Source of the DNA: Sedimentisphaerales bacterium
Lineage (GTDB): Bacteria > Planctomycetota > Phycisphaerae > Sedimentisphaerales > Anaerohalosphaeraceae
Reading direction: 5' to 3'
Assembly: GCA_016926155.1 (NCBI GenBank)
Contig: JAFGPC010000216.1
Span: forward strand, 1 to 60,897
Length of the DNA stretch: 60,897 nucleotides
Shown: positions 53,282 to 60,897 of the stretch, one piece after another
How positions within the stretch are numbered: the stretch's first letter is position 1
How the letters are laid out: every line of letters starts with the position of its first letter
The notes under the pieces: generated by a model
What the model saw: the letters and a program-made list of their open reading frames with translations, nothing else
Databases searched by the model: none
What the model was told of the DNA's origin: nothing
Position numbers and translations under genes: made by a program

Positions 53282-54694
53282 ATGACCGAACAGAGAGAAC
53301 GACTTCTGGCACAGATCACGGATCTGATCGAGGCCGGTCGGATCGACGACCTGAGAATCCTACTCGCCGAACAGCGAACCAGCGATCTGGCTGAAATCGT
53401 CGAAATTCTCGAAGAAGACGAACAGAGAATCGTATTCGACCATCTGGATCGGACGGCCTCGGCCGAGGTGCTGGAAAAAGTCGATGAAGCAACCCGTTCC
53501 GAATTGTTTGAACTGCTTGCCGAGGAGGAACTAACCGACCTGATCTCGGAACTGGATGCCGACGATGCCGCTGACCTGCTTGCCGAATTACCCGAAGAAG
53601 AAAGCAAAGAGCTTCTCGACCAGATCGCACACGATCTGGCCTCTCAGATCAAAGACCTGATGATCTATTCGGAAGACTCGGCCGGCGGGATTATGGACCC
53701 ACTGGTGATTTCGGTCTGTGAGGATGCCACTGTAGGCGAGGCCATCAGTCGAATCCGCCAAGCCGAACTGGATGAGGATTTCTTTGCTGTTTTTGTTACC
53801 GATAAAGATGGCCGATTTGTGGGTGATGTCCGTATTCGTTCCCTCATTACCAAGCCGGAAAATACGCGAATCAAAGACCTGATTGAGCCGGACACTATTT
53901 TCGTCACTGTCGATACCGACCAGGAAGAGGTGCGTAATCTGTTCAAGAAAAACGATCTGATCGTCATGCCGGTTGTCGATCAGGAGCACAAGCTCGTTGG
54001 ACGAATCACCGCCGATCGGATTATTGAGGTTGCCGAAGAAGAGGCCGCCGAGGACCTGTACGCCATGGCCGGTACCGATCCGGCCGAACTGGAAACCTTC
54101 TCCATCCTTCGTGCCGCCCGAATTCGTATGACCTGGCTGCTGCCCTGTCTGGCCGGAACCGCTGTAACCACAATCGTGGCTTTATTCTTCAAAAATGTCT
54201 TTTTTGATGCTAAACTCGTTACGATTTACGCCACGGCGATCGCATTTGTTACCATGGTCGCCGCCATCAGCGGAAATGCCGGCCTGCAAACTTCGGCAAT
54301 TGTTGTCTGTGGTCTTGCAACAGGCGATCTGGCAGCCCTTAAACTTCGGCAGGTTTTTGCTCGAGAGGTCCGCGTCGCCATGGCTGTCGCCTTGTGCTGC
54401 GGCCTGTTTGGAACGTTGCTTTGTGGTCTGGTGCTTCATGTCATGCCCCCAGGCCTGTTCGACAGCCAGCAGATTCATTTGAATATAGTGCAGATATTGG
54501 ATATTGCCGGGGCTCTGGGGCTGGCCATGTTCACTGCGATCATGGTTGCCACAACCCTTGGATTGTTGTTGCCGTTTTTATTTCGTCGCATCGGGATCGA
54601 TCCGGCTATCAGTTCCGGGCCCCTGGTCACGACCGCTAATGACTCGATCAGCGTTGCCATTTACCTGGCGTTGACCCTATTTTTGGTTGGGTGA
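53282..54694 (+). CDS. mgtE: Magnesium transporter MgtE
   Basis: ATG 53282 is preceded by CAGGAACGGAG. The in-frame start 29 codons earlier lacks similarity. The 470-residue protein has the MgtE N domain (LLAQITDLIEAGRIDDLRIL and acidic repeats, about 1-125). Two CBS domains follow (about 130-255; DPLVISVCEDATVGEAIS and DLIVMPVVDQEHKLVGRI), then a plug helix. Five membrane helices complete it, with signature regions FVTMVAAISGNAGLQTSAI, AMFTAIMVATTLGLLLPF and the end FRRIGIDPAISSGPLVTTAN. MgtE is a Mg2+-gated channel importing magnesium; CBS and N domains sense cytoplasmic Mg2+. Confidence 0.96.
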   Translation: MTEQRERLLAQITDLIEAGRIDDLRILLAEQRTSDLAEIVEILEEDEQRIVFDHLDRTASAEVLEKVDEATRSELFELLAEEELTDLISELDADDAADLLAELPEEESKELLDQIAHDLASQIKDLMIYSEDSAGGIMDPLVISVCEDATVGEAISRIRQAELDEDFFAVFVTDKDGRFVGDVRIRSLITKPENTRIKDLIEPDTIFVTVDTDQEEVRNLFKKNDLIVMPVVDQEHKLVGRITADRIIEVAEEEAAEDLYAMAGTDPAELETFSILRAARIRMTWLLPCLAGTAVTTIVALFFKNVFFDAKLVTIYATAIAFVTMVAAISGNAGLQTSAIVVCGLATGDLAALKLRQVFAREVRVAMAVALCCGLFGTLLCGLVLHVMPPGLFDSQQIHLNIVQILDIAGALGLAMFTAIMVATTLGLLLPFLFRRIGIDPAISSGPLVTTANDSISVAIYLALTLFLVG

Positions 54695-54755
54695 TACACC
54701 CATCATAAACCAGAAGTGATCCTGTCAATACGGGATTGAATTAGGGATATCAGCA

Positions 54756-54785
54756 TTGACACGATTTAGGCAAATGGGGTATAAT
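54756..54785 (+). promoter_or_regulatory. Consensus sigma70-like promoter of the PilT/PilB-like/CvpA operon
   Basis: TTGACA (54756-54761) and TATAAT (54780-54785), both perfect, with an 18-bp spacer. The leader to ATG 54900 is about 108 nt. It is the strongest promoter visible in the window. Confidence 0.7.
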
Positions 54786-54899
54786 GTAGTTTTCCAGCTA
54801 TGTCTGGACCCTGACCGACACAAGGGGGATTCTCAGAGGGAATCCAACCGGAGAAAAGCAGAAAAACAAGATAACAACCAACAATACAGGAGCCCATGA

Positions 54900-56030
54900 A
54901 TGAAGGGCCAGCCGATTGACAGTCACGTACATCTCGAAAAAACGCCGGATATCGAAAAATGGTTCCGCGCCGCCATTAAAGCCGATGCCTCCGATCTGCA
55001 TTTGAAGGTCGGAATGGCCCCCAAAATGCGGGTTCACAGCCGACTGAAAAACACAACAGGGGAGGTCATGACACAGGAACGAGTAGAGGAACTGCTCTTC
55101 GAAATCATGACACCCAAACAGAGACAATACTTTCTTGAAACTGGCGCCCTCGACTTTGCCTATCAGGTAGAACAGACCGACCGGTTTCGTATCTGTGCCT
55201 TTCGTCAGCGGGGTATGACCAGTATGGCCGCACGGCATATCAGTAGCCACATTCCCCCATTTGAAACCCTGCACCTGCCACCCGTCGTCGAGAAAATTGC
55301 AGAACATCATGATGGTCTTGTGTTGGTCACCGGTCCTACAGGCTGCGGTAAAACCACCACAATTGCCTCGATGATCGATCACATTAATACCACTCGGGCC
55401 TGTCATATTGTAACGGTCGAAGATCCGATTGAGTTTCTGCACGTTGAGAAAAGAGCCATCGTATCGCAGCGCGAGATCGGCATCGATGTGCCCACCTATG
55501 ACGAAGCTCTTCGCTCTCTGATGCGTATGGATCCCGATGTGGTGCTGATCGGTGAAATGCGGGACAATGAAACTCTAACGGCCGCTATGCGGGCCGCGGA
55601 GACAGGCCACCTGGTCTTTGGAACCCTACATGCCAATAATGCCTCCCAGACCATTCAACGAATCCTTGATCTGTTTCCTCAGGAGGAGCGTGATCTGGCC
55701 AGGCAAACCTTTGCTCTGACGATTCGAGCCGTGGTCAGCCAGCAATTGCTGCCGGGCATCCGGAACGACGCCCCACGCATTCCCGCCGTGGAAATCCTGC
55801 TCCGTACGCCGATCGTTCGCAAACTGATCACCGAATCGCGGGAAAATGACATCCCCACCGCCATTCGATCCGGCGAAGGAGAGGGAATGCAGGATTTTAC
55901 CGAGTCGTTGAGGAGATTGGTCGTCGAAGAATGGATCGATCTGCGGGTGGCAAAACAATATGCGCCAAACATGGAAGAGCTGGAAATGGCTCTCAAGGGC
56001 ATTCGCTCATCGACAAGTGGAATTATGTAA
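54900..56030 (+). CDS. PilT-like ATPase (type IV pilus/GspE family)
   Basis: ATG 54900 follows AGGAG by 7 nt. The 376-residue ATPase has all the PilT-type motifs: DLHLKVGMAPKMRVHSRL, the Walker A VLVTGPTGCGKTTTIASM (Lys151), TVEDPIEFLHVEKRAIVSQ (Asp box), DPDVVLIGEMRDNETL (Walker B), and TGHLVFGTLHANNASQTI (His box). RIPAVEILLRTPIVRKLI is in the C-terminal domain. ATP turnover should be intact. PilT proteins power pilus retraction, but no pilin or other pilus genes are seen. Its partner is the membrane-bound PilB-like protein encoded 10 bp downstream, so the role may be something other than motility. Confidence 0.9.
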   Translation: MKGQPIDSHVHLEKTPDIEKWFRAAIKADASDLHLKVGMAPKMRVHSRLKNTTGEVMTQERVEELLFEIMTPKQRQYFLETGALDFAYQVEQTDRFRICAFRQRGMTSMAARHISSHIPPFETLHLPPVVEKIAEHHDGLVLVTGPTGCGKTTTIASMIDHINTTRACHIVTVEDPIEFLHVEKRAIVSQREIGIDVPTYDEALRSLMRMDPDVVLIGEMRDNETLTAAMRAAETGHLVFGTLHANNASQTIQRILDLFPQEERDLARQTFALTIRAVVSQQLLPGIRNDAPRIPAVEILLRTPIVRKLITESRENDIPTAIRSGEGEGMQDFTESLRRLVVEEWIDLRVAKQYAPNMEELEMALKGIRSSTSGIM

Positions 56031-56040
56031 TCTTGGGTAG

Positions 56041-57723
56041 GTGCGCTTCATGGAATTGACAATACCGTTTGTACTGGCCGTCACATACGGCGGATATGTT
56101 TCACCGATTAAACTAGCGATTGTTTTAGTGTTCTTTTTCCTGTGGATGCCTTTGGTGAACTGGACGTATAAAGACACCCAGGAGGTTCAGACCAAGACTG
56201 AGCAATGGACGACGGCTATGATTCTTGCCGGGGCTATCGGATTGCTTGTCTGGATTCTTATACCGGTTTTTTTGATCGGTTTTCTGCTCTATCTGGTGGT
56301 TTTAGGGGCTACCTCGCTGGCGTATGTGGTCCATCGGAATGCACGGGTAGCCGAATTTGAAAAAATCCTCACCGCTGATCACATTAAAAATATCTTCATC
56401 AACCAAAAAAAACGTATGGAAAAAGCAACACGCGGACTCACGCTGGTCACCGCTAATGGCAATGAAGTGCCCATGCCGCTTCCTAAAACCACTGAAGCAA
56501 TCGGTTTCCAGATGATCTGTGAACTGTTCGAAGACGCCATGTGGCGCCGTGCCTCCGATATTCTCTTTCAGCCCGGACAACAGGACTATTCCGTTACCTA
56601 TATCGTCGATGGAATGCCGATGAAACAGCCCGCCCGATCTCGGGAGGATATGGAACATTTCATTCACTTCATCAAACACATGGCTGACCTGGAGGTCGAA
56701 GAACGAAGAAAGCCGCAAATCGGTAAATTCCGGATCGATAAAGGAGCCGACCGTATTAAATGGGAAGTCCTCACAGCCGGATCCACCGCGGGCGAACAAC
56801 TCAAGGTTTCTCGTGTTCAGGAGTATGGTACTCGAACAGTAGAAGATATGGGATTTCAGCCCAAACAGGTCGAAGCTGTCAAAGGGCTACGTAAGTTGAA
56901 TAAAGGCGTGATCGTATTGACTGCCCCCCCCAAGAATGGGATTACCACCACGATGTACGCCTTTCTCCGTAACCACGACCTCTATATGAACAATGTCAAT
57001 ACAGTGGAAAAAAAGCTGGCCGCCGATCTGCAGAATATCACCCAGCATGTCTACTCCCCCAGCGATACAGGAACCACCACGTATGCCAAGAAAGTGCAAA
57101 GCGTGCTTCGCATGGGTCCGGAAATCATCGGGATTGCCGATTGTGAAGACAAGCAGTGTGTCCAACTGGCTTGTGCCGCCGGCCGGGATGGGGTGATCGT
57201 CTATCCGACTATGCAGGCTACCAGCGTGCTGCAGGCCCTGAGCCGCTGGCTCCAAATGGCCGAGGATAAGGATATGGCCATTGAAACGCTGGCCGGTATC
57301 CTCAATCAGCGGTTAATCCGCATCTTATGCGAAGACTGCAAGCAAGCGTATCAGCCTAATCAGGATCTCCTGCGAAAATTCAACATCCCCGCCGACAAAA
57401 TCGAGGTTCTCTATCGGCCGGGCGAAATCGAATATGACAAGCACGGAAAACCTATCGTTTGTGAAAAGTGTCAGGGTACAGGATTCTACGGACGCACAGG
57501 CGTCTTCGAAATGATTGTTATCGATGAATCCCTGCGGGCCGCCTTAAAGAAAGCCAAGTCGATCAAGGAAATGGGCGCCCTGTTCCGAAAGGCCGGGATG
57601 CTTTACCTTCAGGAACAATGTATCAAAAAAGTGGCGCAGGGCATTACCTCTATCAACGAGGTAATCCGCCATTTCTCGCAAAAAGCGGAAACCAACGAAA
57701 AACAGAAAAACGGCAATCAATAA
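56041..57723 (+). CDS. Membrane-anchored PilB/GspE-like protein with degenerate ATPase motifs
   Basis: GTG 56041 or ATG 56050 starts this 560-residue protein. Residues about 8-100 hold three or so membrane helices (IKLAIVLVFFFLWMPLVNW, LAGAIGLLVWILIPVF), unusual for PilB/GspE. A GspE-like N2 domain follows (RRASDILFQPGQQDYSVTY). The nucleotide site is lost: the P-loop reads LTAPPKNGITTTMYAF, with Ile301 where Lys is needed. The Asp box is TVEKKLA, and Walker B reads GPEIIGIADCEDKQCV without VGEIRD. The zinc module is kept (ILCEDCKQAYQPN ... CEKCQGTGFYGRTG). It should bind partners but not hydrolyse ATP. I infer a scaffold or membrane adaptor for the PilT-like ATPase encoded just upstream. Confidence 0.85.
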   Translation: MRFMELTIPFVLAVTYGGYVSPIKLAIVLVFFFLWMPLVNWTYKDTQEVQTKTEQWTTAMILAGAIGLLVWILIPVFLIGFLLYLVVLGATSLAYVVHRNARVAEFEKILTADHIKNIFINQKKRMEKATRGLTLVTANGNEVPMPLPKTTEAIGFQMICELFEDAMWRRASDILFQPGQQDYSVTYIVDGMPMKQPARSREDMEHFIHFIKHMADLEVEERRKPQIGKFRIDKGADRIKWEVLTAGSTAGEQLKVSRVQEYGTRTVEDMGFQPKQVEAVKGLRKLNKGVIVLTAPPKNGITTTMYAFLRNHDLYMNNVNTVEKKLAADLQNITQHVYSPSDTGTTTYAKKVQSVLRMGPEIIGIADCEDKQCVQLACAAGRDGVIVYPTMQATSVLQALSRWLQMAEDKDMAIETLAGILNQRLIRILCEDCKQAYQPNQDLLRKFNIPADKIEVLYRPGEIEYDKHGKPIVCEKCQGTGFYGRTGVFEMIVIDESLRAALKKAKSIKEMGALFRKAGMLYLQEQCIKKVAQGITSINEVIRHFSQKAETNEKQKNGNQ

Positions 57724-57744
57724 TATGAAATACCGGGAGAACAA

Positions 57745-58827
57745 ATGATTATTCTGGGCATCATACTGCTCATTATCGTAGCATGTGCAATCTATTATTA
57801 TCTGAAATGCACGATCATGACAGCTATCACTTCATTGTTCTGTGCTTTTTTTGCCATGTTGATTGCAATGGGTTATTTTGAAAACATAAATAACTTTCTG
57901 GTTGCCAAAGGCATGATCGGCCCCAACTGGCCTGCCGTTATTCTCCTGGTTTTATTCTCGTTTACCGCCGTTTTATTGCGCGTCCTGGCGGGATTTGTCG
58001 TCGGTTCACAAATCGATCTGGGGCAAATGACTCAGAAAGTTGCTGTTCCTGTTCTTGGCGTCTTTCAAGGCCTGATTCTTTCGGGGATTATCGTGATCGC
58101 AACAGGTTCTGTCTCCAGCTCCAAATGGATCAGTTATGAAAGGTTTACCCCTGGTTCAGAAACCCCATCCAATCCCAGCAAACCTTTGATCAATGCCGAC
58201 GGTATGGTTAGTGGTCTATTTTCCTGGATCAGTCAGGGTTCTCTAGGCGGCAAAAAGAGCTTTGCCGTTTATCATGCAGATTACCTCGATCAGCTTCATC
58301 TGTCCCGCATTGAAGGAACGTATCCCCTTGCCGGAGCAACCTGTATGATCGTCCCTTCCAAAGGAGTACGGCGACGTACTTTTGACGAGGTCAGTTATCT
58401 TGTCGTTCGCATGGGTTTGCGAAACACTGATATCAAGACAGGTGGCGCCCGTGCTCCTACCGGCGAGGTATCATTTGCTCCAGTCCAGATTCGTCTTATC
58501 GCCAAAGATGCGTCTCGCCCGTCCAACACCACCGGCACCGGACAGGTCTTTTATCCCCATGGATTTGTCGAAAACGGAACCCTTGTTAAAAAGCCTTTAA
58601 ATGAAGTCATCACTATGGACCGAGACAAGGATATTATCAGGAAGCCGGCGGGATTGGCAGCATGGTATGATGTCGCCTTTAAGATCCCGGAAAACCAAAC
58701 GCCTATTCTGCTCCAGTTCAAGCTGGGCGGCGTGGTCGACCTGCCGAAGGTACAGACCAGTACCGACGAACTGGAACGACAGCTCGATGTTCAGGAAAAC
58801 AATCCTAACGAGAAAAGTGGGAGTTGA
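57745..58827 (+). CDS. CvpA-like membrane protein
   Basis: ATG 57745 follows GGGAGA. The 360-residue protein opens with four membrane helices (about 1-125: IILGIILLIIVACAIYYYL, SLFCAFFAMLIAMGYF, WPAVILLVLFSFTAVLL, GVFQGLILSGIIVIAT), in the arrangement of the CvpA family. About 230 residues follow outside the membrane, beta-rich and ending in an acidic tail, and are not part of typical CvpA. CvpA is linked to colicin V export and membrane homeostasis, but its mechanism is unsettled. Being the third gene of the PilT/PilB-like operon, it is a candidate partner of that system. Confidence 0.7.
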   Translation: MIILGIILLIIVACAIYYYLKCTIMTAITSLFCAFFAMLIAMGYFENINNFLVAKGMIGPNWPAVILLVLFSFTAVLLRVLAGFVVGSQIDLGQMTQKVAVPVLGVFQGLILSGIIVIATGSVSSSKWISYERFTPGSETPSNPSKPLINADGMVSGLFSWISQGSLGGKKSFAVYHADYLDQLHLSRIEGTYPLAGATCMIVPSKGVRRRTFDEVSYLVVRMGLRNTDIKTGGARAPTGEVSFAPVQIRLIAKDASRPSNTTGTGQVFYPHGFVENGTLVKKPLNEVITMDRDKDIIRKPAGLAAWYDVAFKIPENQTPILLQFKLGGVVDLPKVQTSTDELERQLDVQENNPNEKSGS

Positions 58828-58868
58828 ATAATCCCTTTACAATATTCACGGAAGAACGAGAAACGATC

Positions 58869-59876
58869 ATGCCACTATTCTTCGACACCGTTATTGAACG
58901 GGCCAAACAACATCGAAAAAGGATCGTCCTTCCTGAAGGCGCCGACCGACGTATGATCGAAGCGGCTGCGATGATTCGGCAATACGACTTTGCGGAACTG
59001 ACCGTTCTCGGTGATGACAAGGCTATAACGCAACAGCTTACAGATCTGGACGTTTCGATCACGGAAGGTATGATTCTCAATCCAGCCAACACTGAAAGAA
59101 AACAGGAATATGCCCGTCAGTTGTTCGAGCTTCGAAAAACCAAGGGCATGACCGAATCACAGGCCGAACAGATCATCTGTGATCCCATGTATTTTGGAAC
59201 GATGATGGTCAAACTTGGCCATGCCGATGGTCTGGTCGCCGGCGCAGCTCATTCCTCCGCCGACACCATTCGACCCGCCCTGCAGATTATCAAGGCCGGA
59301 CCCGGTTGCCGTACGGTATCGAGCATGTTTTTCATGTGCTGGCCCGATCGGGTATTGCTCTTTGCCGATTGCGGCCTAAACCAGGATCCCAATGAATCCC
59401 AGCTTGTCGATATCGCCGTTGCAACCACCCGAACGGCCTTCCTGTTCGGACTCAAACCCCGGGTCGCCATCCTGTCCTATTCGACCAAAGGCTCCGGCGC
59501 TGGAACCGGCGCGATGAAAATGGCCCGTGCTGCCGAGCGTGCTGCCGAACGGATTTTCGCTTTGTTCGGGGCGGCGGTACCGGTGGATGGAGAATTACAG
59601 TTCGATGCGGCGTTTGTTCCTGAAATCGCCGCTAAGAAATGCCCCAAAAGCAAGCTCAAGGGAAATGCCAATGTTTTTATCTTTCCGGATCTGAACGCAG
59701 GAAATATCTGCTATAAGGCGGTTCAGCGGCTGGCCGGCGCCGAGGCCTATGGCCCTGTTCTGCAAGGTTTGGACAAGCCCGTCAACGATCTTTCACGTGG
59801 CTGCAGCATTGAAGACATTGTCGCCACCGTGGCGATTACCGCCATCCAGGCCAGCGAAGGACCGATCCCTGTTTGA
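58869..59876 (+). CDS. pta: Phosphate acetyltransferase
   Basis: ATG 58869 is chosen because the conserved LFFDTVIERAKQHRKRIVL follows it; an upstream TTG overlapping the CvpA-like stop is less likely. The roughly 335-residue enzyme converts acetyl-CoA and phosphate to acetyl phosphate and back. Signatures are RIVLPEGADRRMIEAAAMI, DPMYFGTMMVKLGHADGLVA, MFFMCWPDRVLLFADCGLNQ, SYSTKGSGAGTGAMKM, and FIFPDLNAGNICYKAVQRLA. GPVLQGLDKPVNDLSRGC closes the active site. Acetate kinase is not adjacent. It follows the membrane operon by about 40 bp and may be cotranscribed. Confidence 0.95.
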   Translation: MPLFFDTVIERAKQHRKRIVLPEGADRRMIEAAAMIRQYDFAELTVLGDDKAITQQLTDLDVSITEGMILNPANTERKQEYARQLFELRKTKGMTESQAEQIICDPMYFGTMMVKLGHADGLVAGAAHSSADTIRPALQIIKAGPGCRTVSSMFFMCWPDRVLLFADCGLNQDPNESQLVDIAVATTRTAFLFGLKPRVAILSYSTKGSGAGTGAMKMARAAERAAERIFALFGAAVPVDGELQFDAAFVPEIAAKKCPKSKLKGNANVFIFPDLNAGNICYKAVQRLAGAEAYGPVLQGLDKPVNDLSRGCSIEDIVATVAITAIQASEGPIPV

Positions 59877-59918
59877 GTCTCATGGAATGAATTATTCCAA
59901 CATATCAGGCATGTATAA

Positions 59919-60326
59919 TTGACAAATCCAAAAGAGTCCATTCATCGTTTTGTTGTCCTCTGCCATACCCGTGGCGACAATATTCACTGGGACCTTATGA
60001 TCGAACAGGGTGATCATCTTTCTACATGGCGGTTGCCCATTGCTCCCCGGAACATCGCCGATTACCCTATTCTTCTAGAGAAGCTTTTCGATCATCCCCT
60101 TCGATTTCTCTCCTATGAAGGCCCCGTACAGAATCAAACCGGCTCAGTCACACGCTGTGATCAGGGAATCGTATACATCTCCCAATGGGACGAGCGACAG
60201 ATTGGTTTCCGTGCCCTGGGCGATATTCTCAAAGGCCGTTTCCATTTGTGTCTCATCGAGAATACGCTCTGGCGGCTTAAAAAAGTACAGGACCGGATTT
60301 CCAACGAATTCACTGAAACGGAGTAA
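59919..60326 (+). CDS. Stand-alone LigD-type 3'-phosphoesterase (PE) domain protein
   Basis: TTG 59919 is the only in-frame start that keeps the RFVV core, because an in-frame TAA lies just upstream (59916-59918). The 135-residue protein matches the phosphoesterase domain of DNA ligase D: FVVLCHTRGDNIHWDLMIEQ with the metal-binding His and Asp, TWRLP, and DHPLRFLSYEGPVQNQTGS. In bacterial LigD the HxD motif is followed by a conserved Arg; here it is Met, so activity may be altered. Ligase and polymerase domains are absent, as in other short PE proteins. It could trim 3' ends during repair. The Nudix gene follows 3 bp later. Confidence 0.75.
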   Translation: MTNPKESIHRFVVLCHTRGDNIHWDLMIEQGDHLSTWRLPIAPRNIADYPILLEKLFDHPLRFLSYEGPVQNQTGSVTRCDQGIVYISQWDERQIGFRALGDILKGRFHLCLIENTLWRLKKVQDRISNEFTETE

Positions 60327-60329
60327 GAT

Positions 60330-60788
60330 ATGGCTGTCAAAGGACAATATATCTACGAATGGCCCCGGCCGATGGTGACCGTCGATGCCGTCGTCTATGT
60401 ACTTACAGGCAACACGGTTCAATTTCTCCTGATTCAGAGAGGTCACGAGCCGTTTCGGGGCAAATGGGCCTTCCCCGGAGGATTCATCGAGATGGATGAG
60501 GAATTGGAGGCCGCCGTAGCTCGTGAGTTGTTTGAAGAGACCAACCTGACCGGCATCGACCTCGAACCAATGAAGACCTTCGGCACAGTCGGCCGGGATC
60601 CGCGGGGTCGCACGATCTCCATCGCCTTTCTCGGGCAGGCACAGCCCGACCAGATGAGCGTTACAGCCGGAGATGATGCGGAAAGAGCCGCATGGTTCGA
60701 CTTCGACGCGTTTCCTCCCATGGCCTTCGACCATGAACGTATGGCTGCCGTCGCCATGGACCATATCCGCCGCCGCCACAATCTCTGA
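60330..60788 (+). CDS. Nudix hydrolase (ADP-ribose pyrophosphatase-like)
   Basis: The start is ATG 60330, 3 bp after the preceding stop. The 152-residue enzyme shows MVTVDAVVYVLTGNTVQFLL, the Nudix box in GGFIEMDEELEAAVARELFE followed by ETNL (G-x5-E-x7-REUxEExGU pattern with an extended GGFIE entry), and the late GDDAERAAWFDFDAFPPMAF. The layout is that of small cytoplasmic Nudix enzymes cleaving nucleoside diphosphates linked to a group, often ADP-ribose. The exact substrate is not determined. It is likely cotranscribed with the PE-domain gene. Confidence 0.9.
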   Translation: MAVKGQYIYEWPRPMVTVDAVVYVLTGNTVQFLLIQRGHEPFRGKWAFPGGFIEMDEELEAAVARELFEETNLTGIDLEPMKTFGTVGRDPRGRTISIAFLGQAQPDQMSVTAGDDAERAAWFDFDAFPPMAFDHERMAAVAMDHIRRRHNL

Positions 60789-60810
60789 TACTTTTAAAAA
60801 CGATCTTTTT

Positions 60811-60897
60811 TTACAAGACCCGAATGCGGACCGACTCCCCTGCGACAAGGTTCATATCCGGCGGAATAGCCACCAGGACGGGACGCCCCCACTGGGG
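60811..60897 (-). CDS. C-terminal 28 codons of an unidentified gene (window edge)
   Basis: On the minus strand an open frame enters at 60897 and stops at TAA 60813-60811. It ends in MNLVAGESVRIRVL, which resembles the closing strand of a beta-barrel or efflux/adaptor domain, but 28 residues are too few to name it. Confidence 0.35.
   Translation of the reverse strand, partial: PQWGRPVLVAIPPDMNLVAGESVRIRVL

Noticed and set aside
1-60897. CRISPR array, rRNA operon or insertion sequence
   Set aside because: I saw no regularly spaced repeats, no rRNA signatures and no transposase motif with terminal inverted repeats.

Overview
The window looks like a chromosomal segment from a planctomycete, most probably of the Phycisphaerae / Sedimentisphaerales type, perhaps from a marine or sediment habitat. 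This rests on gene content and style, not on a database search. The signs are a fused SecD-SecF, a TPR protein carrying two RNA-polymerase alpha-CTD-like domains, zinc-ribbon membrane proteins of a planctomycete style, a PEP-CTERM exported protein, a sulfatase, Tat-exported carbohydrate enzymes, a GH57-glycogen synthase fusion, and frequent TTG starts. Base composition is moderate, genes are dense and mostly separated by short gaps, and several sigma70-like promoters can be read directly.

Layout. 1-3.2 kb: a very large secreted C25 (gingipain-like) peptidase with a beta-helix C-terminus, running off the left edge. 3.6-13.0 kb: a forward block of TPR/alpha-CTD protein, SpoIID-like protein, Tgt, YajC, SecDF, a LysM protein and a membrane protein interrupted by an in-frame TGA. 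13.2-37.2 kb: a carbohydrate-active region (DUF5060 hydrolase, GH57-GT5 glycogen synthase, GH2, polysaccharide deacetylase, sulfatase, six-hairpin glycosidase, BNR_4 propeller) interspersed with housekeeping genes (hflX, a DHH phosphoesterase, mutY, PAC2). It also holds a decayed integrase abutting a tRNA-Met(CAT). 37.2-42.9 kb: a sulfotransferase, an unknown protein, an overlapping three-gene operon (inositol-monophosphatase-like, B12-type radical SAM, ADP-ribosylglycohydrolase) and a second radical SAM gene facing it. 43-54.7 kb: ahcY, a TlpA-like thioredoxin lipoprotein, a Ycf46-like AAA ATPase, gpsA, a zinc-ribbon membrane protein, an exported aldose epimerase and mgtE. 54.7-60.9 kb: a consensus promoter drives an intact PilT-like ATPase, a membrane-anchored PilB-like protein with a destroyed Walker A motif, a CvpA-like membrane protein and pta. 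These are followed by a stand-alone LigD-type phosphoesterase and a Nudix hydrolase.

How the genes work together. The YajC-SecDF group supports export. The exported hydrolases, sulfatase and BNR_4 protein, with aldose epimerase and glycogen synthase, fit a lifestyle of breaking down sulfated or acetylated polysaccharides and storing carbon as glycogen. The least conventional pieces are the PilT / inactive PilB / CvpA operon, the radical SAM-ARH operon, the TPR-double-alpha-CTD protein, the SecD with a helical insertion, and the gene split by TGA. Starts were chosen from visible Shine-Dalgarno sequences where possible. Promoters and hairpins are pattern readings, not demonstrated sites.
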